From JANQIO01 sp965601975 (lineage in GTDB: Bacteria > Pseudomonadota > Gammaproteobacteria > Pseudomonadales > Halieaceae), in the NCBI GenBank assembly GCA_965601975.1, contig OZ271856.1, forward strand, positions 4,526,001 through 4,590,000: 64,000 bases of DNA, in the 5' to 3' direction. Positions 44,761 through 53,143 of the stretch are shown piece after piece. A program made the translations under genes and the position numbers. The notes below the pieces were generated by a model. It saw only the letters and a program-made list of their open reading frames with translations, was not told the origin of the DNA and did not search any database. Position 1 is the first letter of the stretch. Each line of letters starts with the position of its first letter.

Positions 44761-45579
44761 ATGGAAGCCGTAGCGGACACCCTGGTGCCGGACGGTGTCG
44801 ATCTCGAGCAGGCGCTGGCGCGCACCACTCACCTCGGGATCGGCGCTCACCCCGACGACCTGGAGATCATCGCTATCCCGGGAATTCTCACCTGCCTAGA
44901 AGACAGCAGGCAGTGGTTCACCGGGGTCGTGGTCTGTGACGGCGCCGGCAGCCCCAGGTCGGGTGCCTATAAGAACTACAGCGACCGGCAAATGGTCGAG
45001 CTGCGCAGGCAGGAGCAGCGCGAGGCCGCACAGCTGGGCCGCTACGCCGCCCAGCTTCAGCTGGGCTACACCAGCGACGCGGTCAGGAACGGCGATAGCG
45101 CCCTGGTCGAGCAGCTGAGCGACATCCTGACCCGGTCCGCGCCCAAAGTGGTTTACCTGCACAACCTGGCTGACAGCCATGCCACCCATCGGGCGGTATC
45201 GAGGGCTAGCCTCGCCGCGCTGCGGGCCCTGCCGTCCGAACAGCAGCCCGAGGCTGTTTTTGCTGTGGAGGTCTGGGGCAGCCTCGACTGGTTGCCCCCG
45301 CAGTATCGCAGGGCGCTGCCGATCGACGATCCCGAAAACCTGCAGGGACAGCTGCTGCGGTGTCACAACAGCCAGGTCAGCGGCGGCAAGCGCTATGACG
45401 AGGCGATCCGCGCGCGCCAGCGCGCCAACGCCACCATGACCGACAGCCACGCCACGGATCGCGCCGACGCCTGCGTGTTGGCCATGGATCTGCGACCCTT
45501 GCTGCAGGACCCGGAACTGTCGCCGGACAGCTTCCTTGAACGCTGCATTGCGGACTTCGCCGCCTCGATTTCAGCCTGA
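44761..45579 (+). CDS. PIG-L/LmbE deacetylase
   Basis: A 272-residue zinc N-acetylglucosaminyl deacetylase-like protein. The zinc motif GAHPDDLEI is near residue 30, and a later HATH-like segment (NLADSHATHRAVSR) supplies the third ligand. ATG 44761 preferred; GTG 44731 is in the same frame. Single gene; substrate unknown. Confidence 0.87.
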   Translation: MEAVADTLVPDGVDLEQALARTTHLGIGAHPDDLEIIAIPGILTCLEDSRQWFTGVVVCDGAGSPRSGAYKNYSDRQMVELRRQEQREAAQLGRYAAQLQLGYTSDAVRNGDSALVEQLSDILTRSAPKVVYLHNLADSHATHRAVSRASLAALRALPSEQQPEAVFAVEVWGSLDWLPPQYRRALPIDDPENLQGQLLRCHNSQVSGGKRYDEAIRARQRANATMTDSHATDRADACVLAMDLRPLLQDPELSPDSFLERCIADFAASISA

Positions 45580-45637
45580 CGCGCGCCGCCGCCGGCGCTG
45601 GTCTATCCTCAGGAAGCACTGAACAGGAGGAAGACCC

Positions 45638-46675
45638 ATGGATTACCAGTTGCTTGGCAGCAGCGGCCTGCGCGTGTCCCAGCTTTGCCTCGGCGCCATG
45701 ACGTTCGGCTCGGAGGAAGCCTGGTGCGCCGACAAGGCCGAGAGTCGCGCCATGTTTGACGCCTTTGTCGAGGCCGGCGGCAATTTCATCGATACCGCAG
45801 ACATCTACACGGGCGGGGAGAGCGAGAAGCTTGTCGGCGAGTTCGTAGCAAACGACCGGGAGCGCTTTGTCGTCGCCACGAAATACACCAACGCCTTCCC
45901 GGGCGCCGACGACCCCAACGCCGCGGGCAATCATCGCAAGAACCTCACCCAGTCCCTGGACGCCAGCCTCAAGCGACTGGGTGTCGACTATATCGACCTG
46001 TACTGGGTGCATGTCTGGGACTACACCACCCCGGTGGACGAGGTGGTGCGGGCCCTGGACGACGCGGTCCGGGCCGGCAAGATCCTGTACATCGGCCTGT
46101 CAGACGCCCCCGCCTGGGTCGCCTCACGGGCCAACACCCTGGCGGAACTGCGCGGCTGGACGCCCTTCGTCACCATGCAGCTCGAATACAGCCTGCTGGA
46201 GCGAGGGATCGAGCGGGAACACGTGTCCCTGTGCCGCAACATGGATATGGCGATCACCGCCTGGTCCCCGCTGGCGTCAGGCATCCTCTCGGGCAAGTAC
46301 ACCCGCGGCGTCGATGAGTCCAAGCGACTGGAGAACCTGGACGGCTTCCGCTCCCTCGACGAGGGCAGCCTGGCCACCGCGCGGGTCGTGGACGGCATTG
46401 CCGATGAACTGGGCGTGAGTTCGGCCCAGGTGGCGCTGGCCTGGGTTCGCCAGCGGGGCACGATCCCGATCATCGGCGCCAGGACACTGGCTCAGCTTAA
46501 GGACAACCTCGCCAGCGTGGACGTCCACTTGTCCGAGGCCCATATGGCGACCCTGAACGACGCCAGCGCCTTCGATCTCGGCCACCCCTACAACTTCGTC
46601 GACAGCGAGCTGGTCAGAAGCCTGGTGTATGGCGGTATGTACGACCGCATCCACAATCACAGGCCACTGCGCTGA
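45638..46675 (+). CDS. aldo/keto reductase
   Basis: A 345-residue AKR with the catalytic tetrad D52, Y57, K82, H125 and the opening MDYQLLGSSGLRVSQLCLGAMTFG. It reduces an aldehyde or ketone with NADPH. An AGGAGGAAG ribosome site precedes the ATG. It is convergent with the TetR gene, with a three-base gap. Confidence 0.93.
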   Translation: MDYQLLGSSGLRVSQLCLGAMTFGSEEAWCADKAESRAMFDAFVEAGGNFIDTADIYTGGESEKLVGEFVANDRERFVVATKYTNAFPGADDPNAAGNHRKNLTQSLDASLKRLGVDYIDLYWVHVWDYTTPVDEVVRALDDAVRAGKILYIGLSDAPAWVASRANTLAELRGWTPFVTMQLEYSLLERGIEREHVSLCRNMDMAITAWSPLASGILSGKYTRGVDESKRLENLDGFRSLDEGSLATARVVDGIADELGVSSAQVALAWVRQRGTIPIIGARTLAQLKDNLASVDVHLSEAHMATLNDASAFDLGHPYNFVDSELVRSLVYGGMYDRIHNHRPLR

Positions 46676-46678
46676 CAG

Positions 46679-47242
46679 TCAGCCGGGTGCAGCCAGCAGC
46701 CGGTTGAGCGCGTCGGTCCGGCTGTGGAACAGCTCCCGGTGCGAGGCATCGGAAGGACGGCACCAGTCCAGCAGGCCGGCCATGAATTCCAGGTAGATGA
46801 TCTCTCCGAGGCGAGGCGCTTCAATATCCCGGCGCCAGTGCCCGGCGGCCTGCCCCTCAGCGGCGAAGTCCACACAGGCGGCCAGCAGAGCGGGGTAGCC
46901 GCCGCCGGACTGCGCCAACAGCAGGCGCGTCAGCGCCGCGGTCTGTTCCAGCACCTGCGCCGCGTGGGCAAACAGCGCGGCCAGGGCCTCGGGGGCGGCG
47001 GGATGCTTGGATCGGTAGTGCTGCATCGCCTGCAGCAGCCGTGATTCCAGCTCAGACCCCAGGCTCTCCAGCAGCGCGGCCTTGCCCGGGTAGTAGTTGA
47101 AGAGGCTGGCCCGGGACACCCCGGCCGCTTCCGCCAGCTGGTCCATGGTGGTGGCTGCAACGCCCTGCGCCAGGAACAGGTCGCGGGCAGCGGCCAGGAT
47201 GCGGCGCTGGGTAGATTGTCGCCGGGCGGCTCGCAGTGACAT
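46679..47242 (-). CDS. TetR-family regulator (second)
   Basis: A 187-residue TetR repressor. The HTH is at about residues 12-57 (ILAAARDLFLAQGVAATTMDQLAEAAGVSRASLFNYYPGK). Two 14-bp palindromes lie just upstream, suggesting autorepression. The preceding ybaN-like gene ends 32 bases away and points the same way, so they may be co-transcribed. Confidence 0.9.
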   Translation of the reverse strand: MSLRAARRQSTQRRILAAARDLFLAQGVAATTMDQLAEAAGVSRASLFNYYPGKAALLESLGSELESRLLQAMQHYRSKHPAAPEALAALFAHAAQVLEQTAALTRLLLAQSGGGYPALLAACVDFAAEGQAAGHWRRDIEAPRLGEIIYLEFMAGLLDWCRPSDASHRELFHSRTDALNRLLAAPG

Positions 47243-47245
47243 TTG

Positions 47246-47277
47246 TAGACTCTAGTCCAAATCTAGACTTAAGTCTA
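47246..47277. promoter_or_regulatory. tandem operator for the second TetR
   Basis: TAGACTTAAGTCTA (47264-47277) is a perfect palindrome; TAGACTCTAGTCCA (47246-47259) matches it at 11 of 14 positions, 18 bases away. They fill the gap before the TetR start. Confidence 0.6.
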
Positions 47278-47652
47278 TTCTTCGGCGCAGGCCTCACAGC
47301 TCTTGATGCGCAGCACCACCGTGGAGCCGATCGCCAGCAGGCATACCCCCGTGATCTTGAGCCAGGTGGCCTGCACCGCAAAGCCCACGGAAAAACCCCC
47401 GGCCACCAGCATGGTACCGAGGGCCACCATCTTGGTACGCCGGCTCATGCAGCGCCGCTCCTCCCAGTTGCGGATCATGGGCCCGGACACCTCGTGGGCC
47501 AGCAGCCACTGGTGCCACTTTTCGGAGGAGCGGGCGAAGAACCAGGCGCTGAGCAGCAAAAAGGGCGTGCCCGGCAGCAGCGGCAGCACGACACCGAGGA
47601 TGGCGAGCCCCAGGAACAGGAAGCCCAGGGGTTTGTAGAAATGCCGCTTCAC
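47275..47652 (-). CDS. DUF454 (YbaN-like) inner-membrane protein
   Basis: A 125-residue protein with three to four hydrophobic segments. PLLPGTPFLLLSAWFFARSSEKWHQWLLAH is the DUF454 hallmark. Membrane location; function unknown. Its 3' end overlaps the operator of the next TetR gene. Confidence 0.9.
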   Translation of the reverse strand: MKRHFYKPLGFLFLGLAILGVVLPLLPGTPFLLLSAWFFARSSEKWHQWLLAHEVSGPMIRNWEERRCMSRRTKMVALGTMLVAGGFSVGFAVQATWLKITGVCLLAIGSTVVLRIKSCEACAEE

Positions 47653-47697
47653 GTCAATATCACTCGAGCACGACCGGTGCTAAATTACACCGTGCAA

Positions 47698-48078
47698 ATG
47701 GACTATCAGCAAGCGCGAGACTACCTGCTCAGCCGTCCGGAAGCCTGGGAGGATTTCCCGTTCGGGCCGGATGTGGCGGTCATGAAGATCAAGGGCAAGA
47801 TGTTCGCGACCCTGGCAGTAAGTAAAGACTCACCTCGCTGCAATCTCAAGTGCGATCCGGATGAAGCGGTCATGGTGCGGGATATCTTCGAATCGGTCAT
47901 TCCGGGCTACCACATGAACAAGCGCCACTGGAACACGGTCATCCTCGACGGAGATGTGCCCCGGGGTGAAATCGAGCGTATGATAGACAACTCCTACGCC
48001 CTGGTCGTGAAAAGCCTGAAGAAGTCCGAGAGAGAGGCGCTGATACTGGCCCATGGAAAGAACGCAATATTTAAGTAA
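47698..48078 (+). CDS. MmcQ/YjbR-family DNA-binding-like protein
   Basis: A 126-residue CyaY-like-fold protein: MDYQQARDYLLSRPEAWEDFPFGPDVAVMKIKGKMFA and later GYHMNKRHWNTV are the family signature. Its ATG at 47698 lies at the end of a longer meaningless frame. It overlaps the desaturase start by 26 bases. Role uncertain. Confidence 0.9.
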   Translation: MDYQQARDYLLSRPEAWEDFPFGPDVAVMKIKGKMFATLAVSKDSPRCNLKCDPDEAVMVRDIFESVIPGYHMNKRHWNTVILDGDVPRGEIERMIDNSYALVVKSLKKSEREALILAHGKNAIFK

Positions 48079-48961
48079 GGACGAGATTCGCTTCTTCACC
48101 AGCAAGGATGACTGGCTGGCCTGGCGCACACTGGCTGTCAGCTGGGCGGGGATACTGGGCATCTTCTGGATGGTGGATACCTGGACCAACGTCTTTACGA
48201 TCCTGGCAGCCCTGGTACTGCTGCCCGGCCGCCAGCTGGCGCTGGCTGTGGTGACCCACGAGTGCGGCCACGGCACCTTCTTCAGCAAAAAGTCCCTGAA
48301 TCACTTCGTCGGCCAGTACCTCGCGGCGAACCCCGTGTTCACGGACCTGCACAACTACGCCCGGGGCCACACGCGTCATCACCAGCTCGCGGGCACCCAC
48401 GATGACCCCGACCTGCCCAATTACCAGGCCTACCCCGTGGCGTCCGACAGCTTCCGGCGCAAGGTCAAGCGGGACCTGACCGGCCAGACCGGTTACAAGC
48501 TGATGCACTACATCTTCGCCAACGCGGCGCTGGTTTTCGACGACGACCCCGAAGCCCGCGAGCGCGCGCGGCCCTTTGTCCAGCAACTGCTGGTCAACGC
48601 GGTGCTGGCCGTGCTGCTGGGGGTACTGTTCAGCCCCTGGGTCTACCTGCTCTGGGTGGGCGCCTACATGACCACCTATATGCTGGTGGTGCGCATCCGC
48701 CAGGTGGCGGAACACGCCAACGTCCCTGACCTGTACGACAGCGATCCCCGCAACAATACCCGCACCACCATCCCGCACTGGTGGGAGCGACTGGTGTTCG
48801 CGCCCAACTACGTGAATTACCACCTGGAACACCATTTCATGGCGGGGGTGCCCTGTTACCGCCTCAAGGCCCTGCACGAACTCCTGAAACACCGGGGCGC
48901 CTACAATGACACCCCCATCTTCAACGGCTACGGCGAGGTGTTGCGCCACGCAATTGCCTGA
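48053..48961 (+). CDS. membrane fatty-acid desaturase/hydroxylase
   Basis: A 302-residue di-iron membrane enzyme. The three His boxes are HECGH (69-73), HTRHH (106-110) and HLEHH (257-261), with four hydrophobic spans between. It introduces a double bond or hydroxyl in acyl or similar chains. Overlaps the MmcQ/YjbR gene, suggesting translational coupling. Confidence 0.92.
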   Translation: MERTQYLSKDEIRFFTSKDDWLAWRTLAVSWAGILGIFWMVDTWTNVFTILAALVLLPGRQLALAVVTHECGHGTFFSKKSLNHFVGQYLAANPVFTDLHNYARGHTRHHQLAGTHDDPDLPNYQAYPVASDSFRRKVKRDLTGQTGYKLMHYIFANAALVFDDDPEARERARPFVQQLLVNAVLAVLLGVLFSPWVYLLWVGAYMTTYMLVVRIRQVAEHANVPDLYDSDPRNNTRTTIPHWWERLVFAPNYVNYHLEHHFMAGVPCYRLKALHELLKHRGAYNDTPIFNGYGEVLRHAIA

Positions 48962-48979
48962 TTCCAGGACCCCCGGCCC

Positions 48980-50416
48980 ATGCTGAGACGCACCAAGATT
49001 GTCGCCACTGTGGGCCCCGCCTCGCAGTCAGAGCCCGTGATTGCCGAATTGATCCGCGCCGGCGTCAACGTATTCCGGCTGAACTTCAGCCACGGCGGGA
49101 TTGCCGATCACTTGGCCGTGGCGGAGACGGTGCGCAAACAGGCGCGCGAGCAGGAGCGATACGTGGGCATTCTCGCGGACCTGCAGGGGCCGAAGATCCG
49201 TATCGGCGCGTTCAGGGACGGCAGCGTGACGCTGGAAGAGGGCGCCCTGTTTTCCCTGGACACCGGGCTGGACAATGACGCCGGGACGGAGCGCAGCGTG
49301 GCGCTGGAATACCGGGAACTCTGCGGGCAGGCGGAACGGGACGATATCCTGCTGCTGGACGACGGCCGCATCCGCCTGCAGGTCACCGCGGTGGAGGAGG
49401 GCGTCGTTGAAACCCAGGTCCTCGTGGGCGGAAAGCTGGGCTCCCGCAAGGGCATCAACAAGCTGGGCGGCGGCCTCGCCGCTCCGGCGCTGACATCCAA
49501 GGACATCGCCGACATCGAGGGCCTGAAGCAGATCCAGCCGGACTTTGTCGCTGTCTCCTTTGTGTCCTCCGCCGGAGACATCTTCCAGACCCGCGACCTG
49601 CTGAAAGAGCAGGACGTCGACGCGGCCATTATCGCCAAGATCGAGCGGGCCGAGGTGGTGGCCGACGAGATCACGCTCAAGGGCATCATCTCTGCGAGTC
49701 ACGGCATCATGGTGGCGCGCGGCGACCTGGGTGTAGAGGTGGGGGACGCGTCCCTGATCGGCATCCAGAAAGACCTGATCAGCCGCGCCCGCCGCATGGA
49801 CCGGGTGGTCATCACCGCCACCCAGATGATGGAGTCCATGATCAACAGCCCCATGCCGACCCGGGCGGAGGTGTTCGACGTGGCCAATGCGGTACTGGAC
49901 GGCACCGACGCGGTCATGCTGTCCGCGGAGACCGCGATGGGCCAGTACCCGGTGGAGGTGGTGGCGTCCATGTCCGACACCTGCCTCGGGGCCGAGGAGC
50001 ACCCCAACACGCGGCGGTCCCGCTACCGCATCGATCGTGATTTCAACAGCGCCCAGGAAACCACCGCCATGTCGGCGATCTACGCGGCCAACCACCACCA
50101 CGCGGTGCGCGGTATCGCCTGTCTCACCGAGTCGGGCACCACGCCCCTGCTGATGTCGCGGCTGAGCTCGGGGCGCCCCATTTTCGCCCTCAGCGCCAAC
50201 CAGCAGACCCTGCAGCGCCTGTGCCTCTGTCGCGGCGTCGTTCCCCTCTACTTCGATGCCACGGCCTTCAGCCCCGACGAAGTGGACACCCGGGCCATCG
50301 AGTACATCAAGAGCTGCGGGTATCTCAATACGGAAGACGCCATCATCCTGACCAAGGGCATGATCATGGGGCAGGAGGGCACTACCAATATCATGAAGAT
50401 CCTGCCGGTGCCCTAG
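48980..50416 (+). CDS. pyk: pyruvate kinase
   Basis: A 478-residue type of pyruvate kinase (PEP + ADP to pyruvate + ATP). It starts RRTKIVATVGPASQSE, has FRLNFSHGG, the Lys/Glu active site AAIIAKIERAEVVADE and MVARGDLGVEV, and the C-terminal allosteric-type domain. Length equals E. coli PykA/PykF range. Follows the desaturase by 18 bases. Confidence 0.96.
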   Translation: MLRRTKIVATVGPASQSEPVIAELIRAGVNVFRLNFSHGGIADHLAVAETVRKQAREQERYVGILADLQGPKIRIGAFRDGSVTLEEGALFSLDTGLDNDAGTERSVALEYRELCGQAERDDILLLDDGRIRLQVTAVEEGVVETQVLVGGKLGSRKGINKLGGGLAAPALTSKDIADIEGLKQIQPDFVAVSFVSSAGDIFQTRDLLKEQDVDAAIIAKIERAEVVADEITLKGIISASHGIMVARGDLGVEVGDASLIGIQKDLISRARRMDRVVITATQMMESMINSPMPTRAEVFDVANAVLDGTDAVMLSAETAMGQYPVEVVASMSDTCLGAEEHPNTRRSRYRIDRDFNSAQETTAMSAIYAANHHHAVRGIACLTESGTTPLLMSRLSSGRPIFALSANQQTLQRLCLCRGVVPLYFDATAFSPDEVDTRAIEYIKSCGYLNTEDAIILTKGMIMGQEGTTNIMKILPVP

Positions 50417-50555
50417 AGCGAACCCCTGTCACAGAATCCCCCCGGAAAGGCGACGCGAGTCTAGTTTTCCTCCTGTGAACGCCGCCGGCCCATAAAGCGG
50501 GCTGACTCTCCTGACGATAGCTATTCGCCGACAGGGCGAAAGCCGGGAGATCGCA

Positions 50556-50852
50556 ATGAAAGCCAAACTCACACTGATCGCCGTCGCCATCATGCTGATG
50601 GCCCAAAACTCCGCCGCCTGCGAACCTATCCAGACCGAGGCCCGCGCCACCACGCCGGGCACCGTCACCGAGGGTGTAATGGCGACATTTGAGCTGACTC
50701 GCTCCGCGCTGCAGCGACAGGCCTACCTGGACTGCATGAAGCCGGAACTACCCGCGGCGCAGCCCGAGATCAAGCTCAAGAAGATCGACACGGAGTTCAA
50801 GGCCGAAGAAAAGGCCTACACCCGGAACGAGAACACCGTCGCCAGCAAGTAA
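50556..50852 (+). CDS. small exported protein, unknown function
   Basis: A 98-residue protein with a signal peptide (MKAKLTLIAVAIMLMAQNSAA) and a Lys/Glu-rich tail. CEPIQTEARA follows the cleavage site. I recognise no family. The 139-base gap before it may hold a structured leader. It is convergent with the cyanophycinase gene, four bases apart. Confidence 0.75.
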   Translation: MKAKLTLIAVAIMLMAQNSAACEPIQTEARATTPGTVTEGVMATFELTRSALQRQAYLDCMKPELPAAQPEIKLKKIDTEFKAEEKAYTRNENTVASK

Positions 50853-50856
50853 GCTG

Positions 50857-53073
50857 CTAGTGCGGCGGCACCCGGTAGTCCGGGTGCTCGTACTCAAATA
50901 GAAGAGAGTCCCGCAAGGCGCGGCCGTCCAGGGGTTCACGCCCCGGCGCGCCCCCGCGCTCGTAATCGCGTAGCAGGTCGCCTATCGCCCGCTCCAGCAG
51001 CGCCAGCGCGGTACCGCTGTGGTCCATGGCGTCAGCGGCGATGGTATCCAGGTGAAAGCTGGACCCCGGCTCAACAAAATTGAGCCTGATGCCTTCCGGG
51101 CTGAAACGCGGTGGATGCAGTTTTACGCGCTGCCGGTCCAGTGAGGCGACAACAACGCCTGTCCGCCCGATGGCCTCCAGGCGTCGCTCACTGCCATGAA
51201 TGACCATGCCGGATTCCTCGCACAGGCCGAACCCGTAGTTGCAGCGCTGGCTGGCACAGGCCACCAGCAGTCGGCCCAGCCGATGCCGGTTGAGGAAGTT
51301 CTGGTCGATGAGGCCGAAGGAGGTCAGGCCGATACCCCGCTCGATCACGACACCGGAACAGCCGGCGTCTTCCGAGCCACCGTATCGCAGCGCTGCCTCG
51401 CTATCGCCCTCGGCAATCATCCGGCCCGCGAAGGCGCTGGCCGCGGCGGCCACGGCGATGAGCGGTACACCCCTTTCATAGGCGCTGACGACTTCATGCA
51501 GGACCGGTGTCGCCTCGGCGCAGTGCAGCAGTGTCTCGGTCAGGCGCCGCTGGTTGCCACCGGTAAACAACAGGCTGCCCATGCTACCTATCCGGCGCAG
51601 AAGCGCCCGGTCGCGGCTGACCCGCTCGATGTTTTCAAGCCGGATATCGAGGATTTCTGCTTCCAGGCCGAGCCCTTGCAGCCAACGGTGATACTCCCTC
51701 GCCAGCTTCCTGCCCTCGCCGGAAGCCGTGGCGAGCACACCGACCGGTTCCTGCAGCTCCGCCAGCAGCGGGTCGACGTAATCCCGGCTCCACTTCAGGG
51801 GGGAATTCCCCAGCAGGACCAGGCGGGCGCCCGGTACCGGGTCCGGCGGCAGCACCGTCGCACTCTCGCTGGGCCGATGGGACCGGGGCAGGTGACTCGA
51901 GCGCAGGTGTAGCTCGTAGTCGATCGCGGAGTAGCGAATTTCACCGTCGCGGACTGCGCGCAAACTGCGGGAGCGTCGCCAGGGCCGCTCGATCTCGACA
52001 CAGACCTGGACTTCGCGAGTCTCGTCGTAGGCGAGCGCGCTGTCGTGCCGGTAATGTGAGGGGTCGCCCTCAGCAAGTCGCAGCACGAGATCGTGAATGG
52101 CATAGCCGGAGAACGCATGGCGCCGGACGGGTGCCGGGCGCCGGTAGGAGGCGCGGCTGACACGAACCCTTCGCTTGTCGGCGGCCGGCAGCGGCCGGCC
52201 GCGCCGCAGGTCGATACTGTCACCGTCATCCAGGTAGGACAGGCGCACGTCCCGCACGTCGTAACCGGCCACGTCGAAGCGCGCCCTGCGCAGGTCCAGC
52301 AGCACCACGCCGGTCTCGCCGATCACCGTGCCCCGCTCACCCTGGACCAGCAGCCCGCTGTTTTCGTCGACGCCGTAGGCCAGGGTTTGCTCTAGCTCGC
52401 GCGACGCCGCCACCAGGCGGCCCATGCGCCCGCGCTGCAGGAAATGCTGGTCGACCAGTCCCCAGGAAAAGAATCCCAGGCCGGTACCCACGCGAAAGCC
52501 GTCTTCCTCGCGCTCGTCGTGACACAGCCCCGCGCTCAGCGCACTCAGGGAGGTGCCACTCACGATCATGGGCCCGGACATGATGGCGGCGCCGGCGGAA
52601 GTGCCGGCCACCAGCCCGCCGGCAGCATGGCAGCGGCGAATACACTCGAGGACCGGTGTCTCCGCACCGTCCTGAATCAGGCTCCCAACGATGCGGGACT
52701 GGTCACCGCCACTGAAGAACACGCTGCCGTAGCTCGCGATCTTGTCCACCAGGGCGGGATCGAATGCGGCGGTTTCGCGGTTTTCCCAGAACAGGGGGAT
52801 GAGTTCAGCGTCCGCACCGTAGAACTGGAAGTCTTCCACCAGTTCCTCACCGACTTCCCGGGGATAGCGGGACGCCATCGCCAGCACGGCTATGCGGCCC
52901 CTGGAGTGAAGTTTGAGCGCTTCGAAGAGTGGCTGGTTGTCGCTCTCCAGGCGACCGCCGATCATCAGCAGCGGGCCTTTTCCTTGCGCGGACTGTAAAG
53001 CCAAATCTCCCCCGGGGCCATTGTCAGAATGAAATCGATTATCCGGGATTGACGTGGCAAATGCGAATGGCAC
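50857..53073 (-). CDS. double-domain cyanophycinase, second domain inactive-looking
   Basis: A 738-residue fusion of two cyanophycinase (peptidase S51-like) domains. Domain 1 (about residues 35-290) has GGDQ at 122-125 and the nucleophile Ser159 in GTSAGAA. Domain 2 (about 415-670) keeps GGNQ (505-508), SFGLIDQNFLNRHRLGRL and the fold, but reads AVAAAASA where GTSAGAA should be, so the nucleophile position is Ala543. Family members are about 270-290 residues, so this is a duplication with loss. It degrades cyanophycin to beta-Asp-Arg dipeptides. No signal peptide. Divergent from cyanophycin synthetase. Confidence 0.88.
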   Translation of the reverse strand: MPFAFATSIPDNRFHSDNGPGGDLALQSAQGKGPLLMIGGRLESDNQPLFEALKLHSRGRIAVLAMASRYPREVGEELVEDFQFYGADAELIPLFWENRETAAFDPALVDKIASYGSVFFSGGDQSRIVGSLIQDGAETPVLECIRRCHAAGGLVAGTSAGAAIMSGPMIVSGTSLSALSAGLCHDEREEDGFRVGTGLGFFSWGLVDQHFLQRGRMGRLVAASRELEQTLAYGVDENSGLLVQGERGTVIGETGVVLLDLRRARFDVAGYDVRDVRLSYLDDGDSIDLRRGRPLPAADKRRVRVSRASYRRPAPVRRHAFSGYAIHDLVLRLAEGDPSHYRHDSALAYDETREVQVCVEIERPWRRSRSLRAVRDGEIRYSAIDYELHLRSSHLPRSHRPSESATVLPPDPVPGARLVLLGNSPLKWSRDYVDPLLAELQEPVGVLATASGEGRKLAREYHRWLQGLGLEAEILDIRLENIERVSRDRALLRRIGSMGSLLFTGGNQRRLTETLLHCAEATPVLHEVVSAYERGVPLIAVAAAASAFAGRMIAEGDSEAALRYGGSEDAGCSGVVIERGIGLTSFGLIDQNFLNRHRLGRLLVACASQRCNYGFGLCEESGMVIHGSERRLEAIGRTGVVVASLDRQRVKLHPPRFSPEGIRLNFVEPGSSFHLDTIAADAMDHSGTALALLERAIGDLLRDYERGGAPGREPLDGRALRDSLLFEYEHPDYRVPPH

Positions 53074-53143
53074 AGGGCGCTTTCCTGCTCTTTAATGAAC
53101 GTATACAGTTGCGGGCTTGCCCGAACCCGGTGGAGTTCAACCC

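Noticed and set aside
50417..50555. Possible structured leader before the small exported protein
   Set aside because: Some hairpins (GGGCGAAAGCC) but no match to a riboswitch class I know; not called.
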